A stretch of DNA of 64,000 nucleotides from Hyphomicrobium sp. (lineage in GTDB: Bacteria; Pseudomonadota; Alphaproteobacteria; Rhizobiales; Hyphomicrobiaceae): NCBI RefSeq assembly GCF_019744875.1, contig NZ_JAIETU010000017.1:96367-160366 (forward strand), given 5' to 3'. This document shows positions 45,934 through 55,284 of the stretch, in pieces. Made by a program: the position numbers and the translations under genes. Every line of letters starts with the position of its first letter. Position 1 is the stretch's first letter. The notes beneath the pieces are model-generated. The model had not been told where the DNA came from, made no database searches, and saw nothing but the letters and a program-made list of their open reading frames with translations.

Positions 45934-45963
45934 TTGACAAACTTTGTCAATTGCCTAGATAAT
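45934..45963 (+). promoter_or_regulatory. parDE promoter with overlapping operator dyad
   Basis: TTGACA (45934-45939), 18 bases, GATAAT (45958-45963). The -35 lies in a perfect dyad TTGACAAA-C-TTTGTCAA (45934-45950), a plausible ParD autorepressor site 70 bp upstream of parD. Confidence 0.65.
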
Positions 45964-46020
45964 GAATTACAGACTTATTGTTTTATTTAATTATTGAATA
46001 ATTGGTTTTGCGAGGTCGCA

Positions 46021-46272
46021 ATGGCAACAATGAATGTTTCTCTTCCTGAAGAAATGAAATCCTGGGCGGAAGCTCAAACTGAGCATGGCCGCTACGGCAA
46101 TGTTAGCGACTATGTACGCGATCTAATCCGCCGGGACCGTGAACGCGCCGCTTCGATTGCAGAATTTCAATCTCTGATCAACGAAGGTCTTGAGAGCGGC
46201 ATCAGTCCGCTCACCATGGACGATGTCTGGCAGCAAGCTATGGCTCTCGCAGAGTCCACAAAACCGGCCTGA
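46021..46272 (+). CDS. parD: ParD-family antitoxin
   Basis: An 83-residue ribbon-helix-helix antitoxin. MATMNVSLPEEMKSWAEAQ supplies the DNA-binding strand and YGNVSDYVRDLIRRD the second helix with the family signature SDYVRDLIR; the acidic C-terminus should wrap and neutralise ParE. The ATG at 46021 has a GAGG ribosome site. It shares one base with parE (TGATG), ensuring coupled translation. Confidence 0.92.
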   Translation: MATMNVSLPEEMKSWAEAQTEHGRYGNVSDYVRDLIRRDRERAASIAEFQSLINEGLESGISPLTMDDVWQQAMALAESTKPA

Positions 46273-46562
46273 TGGCTGTGTTTCGCATTAGCAAGCGGGC
46301 AGCCGCAGACCTTACCGTGATATATGCTGAGGGAATAACTCGTTTTGGTGCGTTGCAAGCCAGCGAGTATCGCGAACGCCTCGAAGGGACATTCGCCACC
46401 CTTACGACGTCACCCCGGATCGGCCGTGAATACGTCGGAACACCAGAGCCGGTGCGCGTACATTTCCACCAGTCCCATGTGATCACCTATAAGGTGGTCG
46501 ATACCGACATCATTATCGTACGGGTCCTCCCTGCCCGTGCGGATTGGAGAGAGCACCTTTGA
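46272..46562 (+). CDS. parE: ParE-family toxin
   Basis: A 96-residue RelE/ParE-superfamily toxin; ParE members poison DNA gyrase. MAVFRISKRAAADLTVIYAE gives the first strand and helix, SPRIGREY is the conserved strand start, and VRVHFHQSHVITYKVVDTDI with VRVLPARADW ends the fold. Directly after parD, so a complete type II addiction module that would stabilise the element. Confidence 0.92.
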   Translation: MAVFRISKRAAADLTVIYAEGITRFGALQASEYRERLEGTFATLTTSPRIGREYVGTPEPVRVHFHQSHVITYKVVDTDIIIVRVLPARADWREHL

Positions 46563-46711
46563 AAGACGCTGTTGTCAAACTACGCCTGTCGGTGCCGTCG
46601 CAGTTGCTCGACGACGCACACGCGTTTGGAGTGAATCTCTCGCACGCAGCCGAAGCCGGGCTCATGGATGCCATCAGAAAAGCAAAGGCTCAGGATGAGC
46701 AGCAGCGCTAA
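46559..46711 (+). pseudogene. Truncated CcdA-like antitoxin ORF
   Basis: A 50-residue frame starting TTG inside the end of parE (4-bp overlap). Its sequence (KLRLSVPSQLLDDAHAFGVN then LSHAAEAGLMDAIRKAKAQ) matches the N-terminal ribbon-helix-helix half of CcdA. The C-terminal CcdB-binding part is missing: the frame stops, and a neighbouring frame continues with AKAIQAAC, suggesting a frameshift. No ccdB follows. It could still act as a repressor. Confidence 0.55.
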
Positions 46712-46755
46712 AGCCATTCAGGCTGCCTGTTGAGATGTCATTCAGCGCTTCGGCC

Positions 46756-47121
46756 CTACGGATGCACTTCTCTCCGCGGATCATCTTCAAGACCAATCGT
46801 CGTTGACCGACCCATCCAGGGTTCCGGCCTAATGGCGCGAACCCAGTCTGCGAATGATGGAATCCGGCCCAAATCCTCGCGCACATGCTGCTCGCCGACC
46901 CAACGCGTCGGGATGATGCGGCCCGTTGAGAGAGTCACGGTAACGCCGAAGATCTTCTCAGCCATGAAGATACCCTCCGCATGATGCCGCAAGGCTCTGT
47001 GCCGGTAGTCGGCAATGATCTGCTTCGACTCGTCGAACCAAGCGTGGATTGCAATGTAGTCCTCGGGGGTGCCACCCCATTTGCGGACCGAACTTAAGGC
47101 GTGATGGTACGGATGCGCCAT
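46756..47121 (-). CDS. DUF6915-like protein
   Basis: A 121-residue protein from the ATG at 47121: MAHPYHHALSSVRKWGGTPE, then IHAWFDESKQIIADYRHRAL, HHAEGIFMAEKIFGVTVTLS and a C-terminal WVGEQHVREDLGRIPS. This is the layout of the DUF6915 family found on alphaproteobacterial plasmids. The histidine-rich pattern could bind metal. It starts 2 bp after the DUF6878 gene ends, so the two are an operon. Function unknown. Confidence 0.75.
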   Translation of the reverse strand: MAHPYHHALSSVRKWGGTPEDYIAIHAWFDESKQIIADYRHRALRHHAEGIFMAEKIFGVTVTLSTGRIIPTRWVGEQHVREDLGRIPSFADWVRAIRPEPWMGRSTTIGLEDDPRREVHP

Positions 47122-47123
47122 GA

Positions 47124-47549
47124 TCAGATCTCCGTCTCTGTGACGTTGACCTCGATGCATCGGTCGTTATGGGTCAAAGTAATCGTGCCCTCAGCGACGT
47201 TGATGGTCAGAGTGCCATAGCCACCGTCATTGTTCACAAAGCCGTCGTGGTAGGTCCCAAGAACATCCCAGGCAAAATTATCGATGAAATCTTCAAGGCT
47301 GTCGTAGCTCACTGCAGCGTCCCCTTCGCCGAATGAGAATGGATGGGAGTTAAGTGAGATTTCTTGACCGTCTTCGTTGTAGGCACGAATGCTGTCGATC
47401 TGGCCGTCGTCACCTGATCCGTCATATTCGACCTCGGTAATGCTGACCCCGATTGACTTGAGTGCAGCGAGCAGTGGCAGCTTCACCGACTGGAACCGCA
47501 GCTGCCTTGCGGCAATCATCTCGGCGTATGTCTCCAAAATACTTTTCAT
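47124..47549 (-). CDS. DUF6878-like protein
   Basis: A 141-residue acidic protein. A helical start (YAEMIAARQLRFQSVKLPLL, then AALKSIGV) precedes a strand-rich half with VEYDGSGDDGQIDSI and a C-terminal GTITLTHNDRCIEVNVTETE. This pattern, including EYDGSGDSGQID, is typical of DUF6878, which is commonly encoded beside DUF6915 on plasmids. GAAGGAG precedes the ATG. Function unknown. Confidence 0.78.
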   Translation of the reverse strand: MKSILETYAEMIAARQLRFQSVKLPLLAALKSIGVSITEVEYDGSGDDGQIDSIRAYNEDGQEISLNSHPFSFGEGDAAVSYDSLEDFIDNFAWDVLGTYHDGFVNNDGGYGTLTINVAEGTITLTHNDRCIEVNVTETEI

Positions 47550-47827
47550 GTTGATCTCCTTCGTAGTGGCCGGAACAATTCCAGCCGATGCAGGCGAAGG
47601 AGCGCGGCGGATGAGGCCCGAGCGTCAACGACCGAAATGCTTGGGAGACCGCCGCTTTAGCGGCTTGGACGAGCTTGCGTTTCGCAGCGATTGACGCAGG
47701 CGCAGCCGTGCGGGCCGCGCCGCGCTAGACCTGCATCAAGAGGCTGGATGCTAGGTTCAGGTCGATACGAACACGATCAAGGCTTGAAGCCGGCAGCGAG
47801 ACGTCATGAGAGATGGGCGCCAGAAGG
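47550..47827 (-). promoter_or_regulatory. Leader of the DUF6878-DUF6915 operon, with hairpin
   Basis: No gene. The hairpin GCCGC-TAAA-GCGGC (minus strand, 47651-47664) followed by GGTCTC resembles the one upstream of ardC. The end of the AIPR gene lies at the low-distance side (47828), so the defence operon terminates here. Confidence 0.35.
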
Positions 47828-49912
47828 CTAGTTGGGTTTCCATCCGGCATCAGCCGCCCTCTGCGCAAGCTGCAAAAGGCGCATTGACTGACGATCGGTC
47901 GGGATCATCTCCGGCATCCTGCAAGCAGGTACCAGTGACTTTTCGTCTTCAGGGGAAAGAAGGCCTTTCGAGCGGGCGAACCGTCTTAGTGCTTCCCAGT
48001 ACTCTGCATCCTTGCTCATCACTGACTTTACGGCATCGAGGCCGCGTTCGATCGAACCAGCGGTCTTCTGCTCGCGTCTTGCTGCGTGCTTGACGTCAGG
48101 CGACACAGTGTACGCGTCAAAACCCTTGGCTATCGGAACGGGCGTATCGAGCGCTATTTTGCGGCAGGCCTGCTGCTTTGCCCATTCGGAAATGTCCCGG
48201 CCTGCGAGGGGCGGATTCCGAAGAACTCTCGCCATGACCTCGGCTATCGCTGCGATCTGTCGTTCAAGAAGCTCACCCGCGCTTTGCTGGGACCAAACCC
48301 GGAGATAGTCGAGGAGCCCTCCGTTCGATTCATCGATTCCTAGTTTGGCGACTCGGGCAGCAGTATAAGCCGCGATTTTTGCTCGATAGCCTCCCTCGTA
48401 CCAACTCGCTTCCGATATGATGCGCTCTATCGCCTTGAACAAGATGACCTTCGCTACAGCCGTTCGGAACCAGTCATCGCCGTAAAGATCGCGGGTTCCT
48501 TCGTCCTCCCATTCCCTGCTGATGCGCTCAGCAAAGGATACGAATGCCTTCTCTGGGCCTTTGCTTGCGATGTCGGGCTCGAGATTGAAACAGCACTCGA
48601 TCTTGGCGAAGTCCGTCTTCTTGATGACCTGGGATCGTGGGTTGACGAGCAGGAACTGGTTTTTCTTTGCTGCCGTCAACCCTGCCTGGTCGTTGAGGTG
48701 CTGGCCTCGGGCGCGCTCGTAGTACCAGTGCGTCTGTATTTGTGAGCCAGCCACGGCATGAGTGAGCACGCGCCGCGAGATCTCCTCCATGCGGCGATGG
48801 AAAGCATGATTGGCAAAAAAATCACTCGGCTTGACGCCGTTCTGGCTGTTGGCGAAACGCGAAATCAAAGGAATAAGGTCTTCAGTCAAGGATTGCGGAA
48901 CGACAGAGAGTTTCATCGGCACGAACACGGTGCCAGGCTTCAGGCTGCCGTCACGCAGCGCGGCGGCGAGCGATGCCGTCGTCTGCGCGCCATTCACGAT
49001 CTGCAGATCGCTTGCTGACGTGATGATGATGGAGCCGCTCGGCCCCTGAGCGATTGTGACCTCGCCGGCAGTCGTGGCAATGCCATTGTTATAGGCAAAA
49101 AACTTGGCGGGGTCTTTCGCGACTGTAGCAGCGATCCCCTTGTTGACTTTGCCTGTCCGCCCGAGAAACGTACGCACATTGCCTTCGAGAAGCCGACTGC
49201 CGTGCTTCGTGTACATCTCTGCAAGAACCTCTCCGGGCACGACCGTGAGATAGCCTGTATAGTCGCCGGAGCCGACCGAGGCCGGCAGCACAGATAGGCC
49301 ACCATCCGGGAGTGATGAGAAGTCGACAATCAGATCGTCCCTGGCACTGCGCGCATCGTGAATGCGGCGAAGTCTGCTCAGGTCCCAGATCTGGAAGGTT
49401 ACCGCAATATCCTCGGATGTTCGCCCCGCGGGAATCTCGCGAAGCCTTTCGCTCACGGGCCTGTCCGTGAGCACATGCAGCCGAAGAGCGGCCGGCAATG
49501 ATGCAGTCTGGATTCGTTTTGCCAGCGCCCAAAGCGGCCTGCTCTCCTCGATATTCGCAGTCAGCCATCCATCCCGTGATTGCTCGAATATGCCGAGCAG
49601 ACGATTGAACCCCTGTTCCCTTGCCTCCGTCAGGCTGAGAGTGCCCGATATTGTAGGGGACCCGTCGTAGAGCACCATGTAGAGGTGCAGGGAATCATCG
49701 GCTTCATCCATCGACCATGCGTCGACTTCAAGTTTGCGATTCCTATGCCCAGTCAGGGTTTCAGAACAGAGTTCGGTGTCGGGAATTTCGTCAGCCTCAG
49801 CGAGACGCTCCAGTACTTCGGACGTGAAGCCTTCCCGCGCACTACATGAGATAACCTCCGCACGCGATGCGCAGGCGGCCAGCAGGTCCGACCGGAATTC
49901 ATCATCGGTCAA
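47828..49912 (-). CDS. AIPR-family abortive infection protein
   Basis: A 694-residue protein of the AIPR (abortive infection phage resistance) family. The hallmark segment LEGNVRTFLGRTGKVNKGI, then FAYNNGIATTA and LQIVNGAQTTASL, is present around residues 245-315. AIPR proteins protect hosts from phages by an unknown mechanism, and the family is often found next to ATPase/nuclease modules. The start is TTG, overlapping the nuclease stop (TTGA), and it is the last gene of the MORC-Z1-PD-(D/E)XK operon. Confidence 0.92.
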   Translation of the reverse strand: MTDDEFRSDLLAACASRAEVISCSAREGFTSEVLERLAEADEIPDTELCSETLTGHRNRKLEVDAWSMDEADDSLHLYMVLYDGSPTISGTLSLTEAREQGFNRLLGIFEQSRDGWLTANIEESRPLWALAKRIQTASLPAALRLHVLTDRPVSERLREIPAGRTSEDIAVTFQIWDLSRLRRIHDARSARDDLIVDFSSLPDGGLSVLPASVGSGDYTGYLTVVPGEVLAEMYTKHGSRLLEGNVRTFLGRTGKVNKGIAATVAKDPAKFFAYNNGIATTAGEVTIAQGPSGSIIITSASDLQIVNGAQTTASLAAALRDGSLKPGTVFVPMKLSVVPQSLTEDLIPLISRFANSQNGVKPSDFFANHAFHRRMEEISRRVLTHAVAGSQIQTHWYYERARGQHLNDQAGLTAAKKNQFLLVNPRSQVIKKTDFAKIECCFNLEPDIASKGPEKAFVSFAERISREWEDEGTRDLYGDDWFRTAVAKVILFKAIERIISEASWYEGGYRAKIAAYTAARVAKLGIDESNGGLLDYLRVWSQQSAGELLERQIAAIAEVMARVLRNPPLAGRDISEWAKQQACRKIALDTPVPIAKGFDAYTVSPDVKHAARREQKTAGSIERGLDAVKSVMSKDAEYWEALRRFARSKGLLSPEDEKSLVPACRMPEMIPTDRQSMRLLQLAQRAADAGWKPN

Positions 49913-50835
49913 GGCATCGACCCTCTCGTTGCTGGAAGGGCCAGAACATAGGACGCATCAAGAACGCCTTGGGGAACATTGTCGGGTACCAGTCGCGGAA
50001 ACGCGTCATCCACCTCGTACCGGTCGATACTGTCGAGGCGGACAACAACTTCGCTGACATCCTGAGTGTCATCCCAGCCCAGGAACAAAAGAAGTTGTTC
50101 CAGCGTTGCGAGCGCAACAGGCGCGTCGTTCAAGATCTGCCGTAACCGGTTGACCAGTGTGCCCGCTGTTAAGGCGCCTTGCGCATTGATCCCGGTGTCT
50201 TCGAGCCTGACGACTGCCAGCCGGAGGCGGTCACCTCCGGCATCGAGTTGCTGAAGTCCATTGATGCGCACCTGACTCGCGTTGCGACCGATGGCCTTGA
50301 CCTCGATCCGGTCGCCATTGGGCAGTTGGAAGTCCTGGCTTGTGCCAAGTGGTCCCGTCCATGCAGCAACAGCCGCGTCCTTTCCAAGCGCAGGAATGAG
50401 ATCAATTTCGAGAATGAGCAGCTCGCCAATGAGACCGCGCAGACGTTCGGGTCCAAGACCGCCCCTTTGCGACTGCAGTAGACTTTGCCACCGGTCCAGC
50501 CGGGCCAATACCGCACCGCCAGCATTTCTTGGGTCGACGCCGCTTCTCGTGAAGTCGATGATGTCCCGACACAGTTCGGCGAATACGGTCAGCAGCCTTG
50601 GCTCAGTGAGCTGGAGGCGGAGCGACCATCTGCCGTCGGCGCGCCGGCCAGCCTCGGTCGCGATTGCACGCAGCTGCGGAGCTTGAGGCGGCTGCGTGTC
50701 TGTGAAGACGACGATACCCAGCAGATCAGGAGGCTGGAAGTCCGCATAAAGGTCGATGGGATGAGTCGCGTCGATCCGGCGCTGTGCGCCTATTCCCTGT
50801 CCCCTGAGCGCATTCCATAGGTCCTCAATCGGCAT
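49909..50835 (-). CDS. PD-(D/E)XK motif nuclease of a MORC-Z1 defence module
   Basis: A 308-residue protein. The nuclease core is GLIGELLILE, then DFQLPNGDRIEVKAIG, giving the E, D and E-x-K catalytic pattern (about residues 135-172). It matches the PD-(D/E)XK protein family regularly encoded between Z1 and AIPR genes. The ATG at 50835 overlaps the end of the Z1 gene by 11 bp; a second frame start at 50871 is less likely. It is presumably the DNA-cutting subunit. Confidence 0.9.
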   Translation of the reverse strand: MPIEDLWNALRGQGIGAQRRIDATHPIDLYADFQPPDLLGIVVFTDTQPPQAPQLRAIATEAGRRADGRWSLRLQLTEPRLLTVFAELCRDIIDFTRSGVDPRNAGGAVLARLDRWQSLLQSQRGGLGPERLRGLIGELLILEIDLIPALGKDAAVAAWTGPLGTSQDFQLPNGDRIEVKAIGRNASQVRINGLQQLDAGGDRLRLAVVRLEDTGINAQGALTAGTLVNRLRQILNDAPVALATLEQLLLFLGWDDTQDVSEVVVRLDSIDRYEVDDAFPRLVPDNVPQGVLDASYVLALPATRGSMP

Positions 50836-53632
50836 CGTCTTCCTCTTCGAGATCGTCGCCGTCGAGTTCAAGTTCCTCCTGGGCTACCTTGTTGAGGCGG
50901 TAGACGACTTGCTCGGTCTGACCGTCGTCGGTCCCTGGAAAGTGAAGCCCCAGTGCGGGCAGGACAAGGTTGTTCCGGAAGGGGGTTTCCTTGCTGCCCT
51001 TTTTTCCCTCGCGCTCGTAACCGCGCAGCAAATACAGAATGAGCAGCGGAGATGTCATGGCTCTCCGGAAAGCGTCCTCCGGAATTTGCTTGAGATCAGG
51101 GTCAGCAGCCCTGGCATCAATGCCCACCTGCTCAACGAACTCCGCCGGCATGCCAAAACGCACATCGCCGCTACTGCCGACGCGTGCTGCTTTTCCCGAT
51201 ACGAGGAGATATTGCGGGTTCCTCTTCCGGTGGACGACGCGGCGTTTCTTGGCGTCCAGCTTCAGTGTAGGCGATCCGGGAAGGATGACCTCATCCCCTC
51301 TGCCTCCAGTCGGAACAGCGACTGTCCAATGAGAGAGTTGTTGATCGTCCCTCGCGACAGCTGCGTTGAGAAAGTCGGCGATCGCATCGGCCTGAAAGTC
51401 GTGGTTGAAGGGGTGAACAAAGAAGCTGTCGAGCAGTGTGGCGATCCGAGTCGCAGATACCCCGGTCCAGACGATTGCCTGACCGGTCGGCGAAGGAACC
51501 GGTGGTCCCTGTTCGGCCGAGAGTTCCGAAATAAACTGATCCAGGAGATCGAGATTGCCTTCATTGCGCTTGCTGTCGGCCGGAAGTGTTGGCGTTTCGA
51601 TGCCCAGTCCCGCGAGCGATATTTTGCGGACTGCGCCGACAATATTGACGCCAGACGCCATCTTGTTGCGCGCCGTGATCAGCAAGGTGCCAGGGTGGGT
51701 CCGCACGCGAAGCCCGAATTCCGAAGGCGTTGCCTTCCGTCTCTTCATGCGTTTGAAGTCATGCTTCAGTTCAGTGGTGGCTTCTGCGATGTGCCGATAC
51801 CAGCGCTCCGCATCGACCGACATCCAGACTCTGCAGAGGTCCTGGTATCCGGGCCTGTAGCCGAACCAGCGGCCCATCTGGAGCAGTGTGTCATACGCCT
51901 TTGAATTCCGGAGGAAATAGCTGACGCTGAGATCCTCAAGGGTCAAGCCGCGGGAGAGGCTGTTGCCGCCGACAGCAATAACCCTGAGCCCGGGGGGCTC
52001 CTTGACTGCCCTGTAGTCGAGGCTCTTGGCCCCGGTGCGCTGATTCACCGGCTGCACCCGGATCGGCGAAATGGCGTCGTGCAGAATGGAGAGCACGTCG
52101 CTCCAGTCGCAGCCGCAATCGGCCAGCTCTTCGGTGAACAAATCGCGAAGCGCAGAAATTTCCGGTGACTGCTTGGCGGCTTCCTCTGGAAGCAGTTTGC
52201 CATAGAGCCGAACCTGCGCCCGGATTTGTTCGATTTCCAGTTCGATCTGCGCTGCGACGGTATTCTGGATGTCAGTGAACCTTGAGACATTCACGAGCAT
52301 CGAACGGTGAATGTGTTTTTCAGGTCTGCCGCCAGCAACCACGCGCAAGTCGCGCACGGCGCATGTCAGGAGGAAATAGCGGAGAGCCTCGCGCAGAGTA
52401 TCGGGGCATTCCCCCACGGGATCTTCGCGTTTGTGATCGACGGGAAGCCAGTCGTCCGAATCGTCGATTGTCCGGATGCCAGCCTCACGCGATATCCTGT
52501 CAGCGGCTTCCGGATCTTCCGGATCCAAGGGAGAAAAAAGGACATTCATTCCGACGTAGTTGTCGGGTGGTTCAAGCAGATGAATGAAGTCGCGGGGAAA
52601 CAGATCATCGCCAAGCATCTGGTCGGTTGAATCGGGGTCTACGAAAATGTTGGCGAAGGGGGTCGCCGTGAAGCCGACGTAGCTTGATCGCGTGAACAGG
52701 CCAAGAAGGTCACGAATGGCACCGTTTATGGCGGTAGTCTGGTTGGGCCGGTTGCGCGTGTTGATCGAGGCGTTGTCCGCTTCGTCGTCGATCAACAGCA
52801 ACGGGAGATCGATACTCCCGTGCCGGTCGGCATTCCTCGCCCGGAGCCACGCAGCAAGGTTCGTCAAGACGCCCTTGTTCTTCTTGGCGACGACGAGCAC
52901 AGGCTCACGGACGCTATTGAGCGAGATGTTGAGCGCAGAGACGATATCTGCCTTGAAGTCTTTCTGTGACGAGGTGAATACGATCCCGTCACGCTCACCG
53001 TTGATTTGACCTACGCCGACATAGGTTTTGTGCTTGAGCTGGCCCTTTGTGAGGAACGCACTGCTATCCAGCCCGACAAAGGAGGCGTCGAGCCGTTCCT
53101 GCGTTTGTCTGCGTACATTCTCAAGCGTGCCAGAAAGCAGGATAACCATGCGGTACCCGGCATCGGCTGCCTTGCAGATGAGCGCCGCGTAGGACGCGGT
53201 CTTGCCCGACTGCACGTCGCCTACGACCAGACCTCTGCGCTTCCACGCTCCGGAAATATTCGGGTCGCCCAGAAGATCAAGAAGCTCGTTCGTAGAGCGG
53301 CCAAGCGTAGCGGCCACCAGAGGCGGCCAATCATCATGCAGGAGAAATTGGTAGTACCGGTCCCAGTAGAAGGGGGTTATCGAGGCGCGGCGGGCGTCGA
53401 GCCAGGGAAGATGTTCCTGATCCCCCGTCAGGGTCTCGCCCATCTGCATGCGGATTGCGAAGCGCGAGTGCAGAATCCTCTGCGCCTGCTCCACCGCTTC
53501 CTGCGAGGCACTGAACGCGGCGGCCAGCCGATCAAGGACCTCCTTTATCTCGGCCTCGGTCGGTGGTGGCTCCAGCCGCAGTCCGCCGGTCGCCATGCGC
53601 ACGAGGTTTTCCGCTGACGCATCCATAGTCAT
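50825..53632 (-). CDS. Z1-domain P-loop ATPase/helicase-like protein
   Basis: A 935-residue superfamily II-like ATPase. Walker A is GDVQSGKTAS (about residues 138-147) and Walker B LLIDDEADNAS (about 283). The Z1 domain follows, with GFTATPFANI as motif III-like and the late GGNSLSRGLTLEDLSVSYFL and MGRWFGYRPGY typical of Z1. This family is associated with R-M and phage defence. A C-terminal tail is strongly acidic (DGDDLEEEDDAD). It begins 2 bp after the MORC-like gene stop and overlaps the nuclease gene. Confidence 0.93.
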   Translation of the reverse strand: MTMDASAENLVRMATGGLRLEPPPTEAEIKEVLDRLAAAFSASQEAVEQAQRILHSRFAIRMQMGETLTGDQEHLPWLDARRASITPFYWDRYYQFLLHDDWPPLVAATLGRSTNELLDLLGDPNISGAWKRRGLVVGDVQSGKTASYAALICKAADAGYRMVILLSGTLENVRRQTQERLDASFVGLDSSAFLTKGQLKHKTYVGVGQINGERDGIVFTSSQKDFKADIVSALNISLNSVREPVLVVAKKNKGVLTNLAAWLRARNADRHGSIDLPLLLIDDEADNASINTRNRPNQTTAINGAIRDLLGLFTRSSYVGFTATPFANIFVDPDSTDQMLGDDLFPRDFIHLLEPPDNYVGMNVLFSPLDPEDPEAADRISREAGIRTIDDSDDWLPVDHKREDPVGECPDTLREALRYFLLTCAVRDLRVVAGGRPEKHIHRSMLVNVSRFTDIQNTVAAQIELEIEQIRAQVRLYGKLLPEEAAKQSPEISALRDLFTEELADCGCDWSDVLSILHDAISPIRVQPVNQRTGAKSLDYRAVKEPPGLRVIAVGGNSLSRGLTLEDLSVSYFLRNSKAYDTLLQMGRWFGYRPGYQDLCRVWMSVDAERWYRHIAEATTELKHDFKRMKRRKATPSEFGLRVRTHPGTLLITARNKMASGVNIVGAVRKISLAGLGIETPTLPADSKRNEGNLDLLDQFISELSAEQGPPVPSPTGQAIVWTGVSATRIATLLDSFFVHPFNHDFQADAIADFLNAAVARDDQQLSHWTVAVPTGGRGDEVILPGSPTLKLDAKKRRVVHRKRNPQYLLVSGKAARVGSSGDVRFGMPAEFVEQVGIDARAADPDLKQIPEDAFRRAMTSPLLILYLLRGYEREGKKGSKETPFRNNLVLPALGLHFPGTDDGQTEQVVYRLNKVAQEELELDGDDLEEEDDAD

Positions 53633-53634
53633 GT

Positions 53635-55107
53635 TTACAGTCTCCCAAGAATGCGTCGTGCAGCATCTGGATCGCGGCTGAATGGTTCGGTGATCGGAAG
53701 GTTTTCAAGCATACGCGCCGCCAGCTCGGGCTTGTCGGCAAAAGCAGCTTTCAGCTTCCTTGCCAAGGTCTCAAGTTCCGCTTCGTCGAAAGGCGGCGGC
53801 TCAGCCACAGGCTGATCGTTCGATGTATGGATGTGAATGTCGTGAATTGGGAGGCTCTCTTCTATCAGCTTGAGGATGGAAGAGAATTGTTGGGTTTCTT
53901 CCGCGCCCGCGAGCAGCATCCGGACCGCCGGATGATCCTTGTTGATCCGCCATGCCGCTCCGCCGTCGCGCATGTCGACACGCTGCCAGAGCGGGATACG
54001 GCTGGTGTCATCGGCAGGAATGCCCTTGTGGGTATAGACCCGCCGACTTCGATCGATGACGCCACCAACGATGCGACGCAGGTGGGGTCTCAGGAGCGGC
54101 GGTGGCTCTGCGATCGTCTTGCGGATATCGACTTTCCACAGGCGGTCAAGTTCGACCGGTACGTCGATGCGAATGCGCGCCAGCCTTATCAAATCATCGG
54201 TGGGGACAATGCGGAACCATCCGCCGGGGACGACGAGCCGGCCTCCCCTGTAGATATAGAATCCATGTCTGGTCTTGAGAGACTCGCGCCCGCCTGCCCG
54301 CTCAAGATCGCCGGGCTTCAGGCGGGAGGGGAACGGCAATACGAAGGGAGAAACCTTGACCGCGTGGCCGTCAATCCAGATGGGTTCAGCATGAAGCGCC
54401 TGCCCCCGCGAATGCCCTTCAAGAAAAGGGTCTATGAGCACCAGTGATCGTTCGTTGAGCAGGACAGAAAGAGGGTTTCCGAATTCTCCGCCAAGATAGC
54501 GATGGAATACCAATGCGAGGTGATCTGCCGCATCGAGGAACGCCTGCTCTCCGGCAACATCGGTGCGGTCAAGCTTCTCCCATATGACTGCCGTCCCCTT
54601 TCCCTGCTGTTGCAGTATGTAGAGCGGTTCTGCCGGAAGCTCGTCAGCCACCGGCCGCTCCAGCCACCACGACTCGCGCCGGTCGCACTCATCGAGATCC
54701 CACCTGGCGATGTTGAGTCTGCCATCCCTTAGGGACGCGACGGTGAGGCGCTTGCACTGCGAGAGGGATGCGGTCTTCAGGCCAAGGCCAAACCGTCCGA
54801 GGTCGCTTCCGGAGCGGACATCGCGGGGATCGCGGCTGCCGTAGCGCATCGCAGCGATGAGACCCGGTTCGTCCATGCCGTTGCCATCGTCAACGAGGGC
54901 CGCATACGGGACTGGCACCATTGACAGGGCGATCCGGACAGTCCGGGCTTCAGCTGCGATACTGTTGTCGACGAGGTCGGCCAGGGCTGCGGCAGTGTTG
55001 TAGCCGACAGAGCGCAACGATTGCATGAGCATGGAGGCGAGCGGAGGAAGCTCCATGCCACGATCGATGGTCGGCTCAGGGCGGCGGGCGTCCATGATTT
55101 GGGCCAT
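53635..55107 (-). CDS. MORC-like GHKL ATPase
   Basis: A 490-residue GHKL-fold ATPase. N box LADLVDNSI (42-50), G1 DDGNGM (73-78) and G2 LGRFGLGLKTAS (103-114) are intact, so it should bind ATP and clamp DNA like MutL/Hsp90/MORC proteins. The rest has a transducer-like domain and a variable C-terminus with a short helical region. It is the first gene of the four-gene operon. A promoter TTTACA-N17-TCATAT lies 27 bp upstream. It faces the vsr-dcm pair divergently. Confidence 0.93.
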   Translation of the reverse strand: MAQIMDARRPEPTIDRGMELPPLASMLMQSLRSVGYNTAAALADLVDNSIAAEARTVRIALSMVPVPYAALVDDGNGMDEPGLIAAMRYGSRDPRDVRSGSDLGRFGLGLKTASLSQCKRLTVASLRDGRLNIARWDLDECDRRESWWLERPVADELPAEPLYILQQQGKGTAVIWEKLDRTDVAGEQAFLDAADHLALVFHRYLGGEFGNPLSVLLNERSLVLIDPFLEGHSRGQALHAEPIWIDGHAVKVSPFVLPFPSRLKPGDLERAGGRESLKTRHGFYIYRGGRLVVPGGWFRIVPTDDLIRLARIRIDVPVELDRLWKVDIRKTIAEPPPLLRPHLRRIVGGVIDRSRRVYTHKGIPADDTSRIPLWQRVDMRDGGAAWRINKDHPAVRMLLAGAEETQQFSSILKLIEESLPIHDIHIHTSNDQPVAEPPPFDEAELETLARKLKAAFADKPELAARMLENLPITEPFSRDPDAARRILGRL

Positions 55108-55133
55108 AGCGGAGATTAAAAGACAACCGGCGC

Positions 55134-55162
55134 ATATGATCCTGGGAGCACCGGTGTGTAAA
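55134..55162 (-). promoter_or_regulatory. Putative promoter of the MORC-Z1-nuclease-AIPR operon
   Basis: On the minus strand TTTACA (55162-55157), 17 bases, TCATAT (55139-55134), 27 bp before the start of the MORC-like gene. Confidence 0.45.
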
Positions 55163-55284
55163 GGCAGGGGAAATTGAAGGCAGATTGAAAATGCGTGACA
55201 GAATCAAACTCTATCCGTGTGCAGAGCCCGGCGTTGACCGGAATGCGCGTCAGGTCTCGTTTTCCACAACGGACAGGTTTCTCC

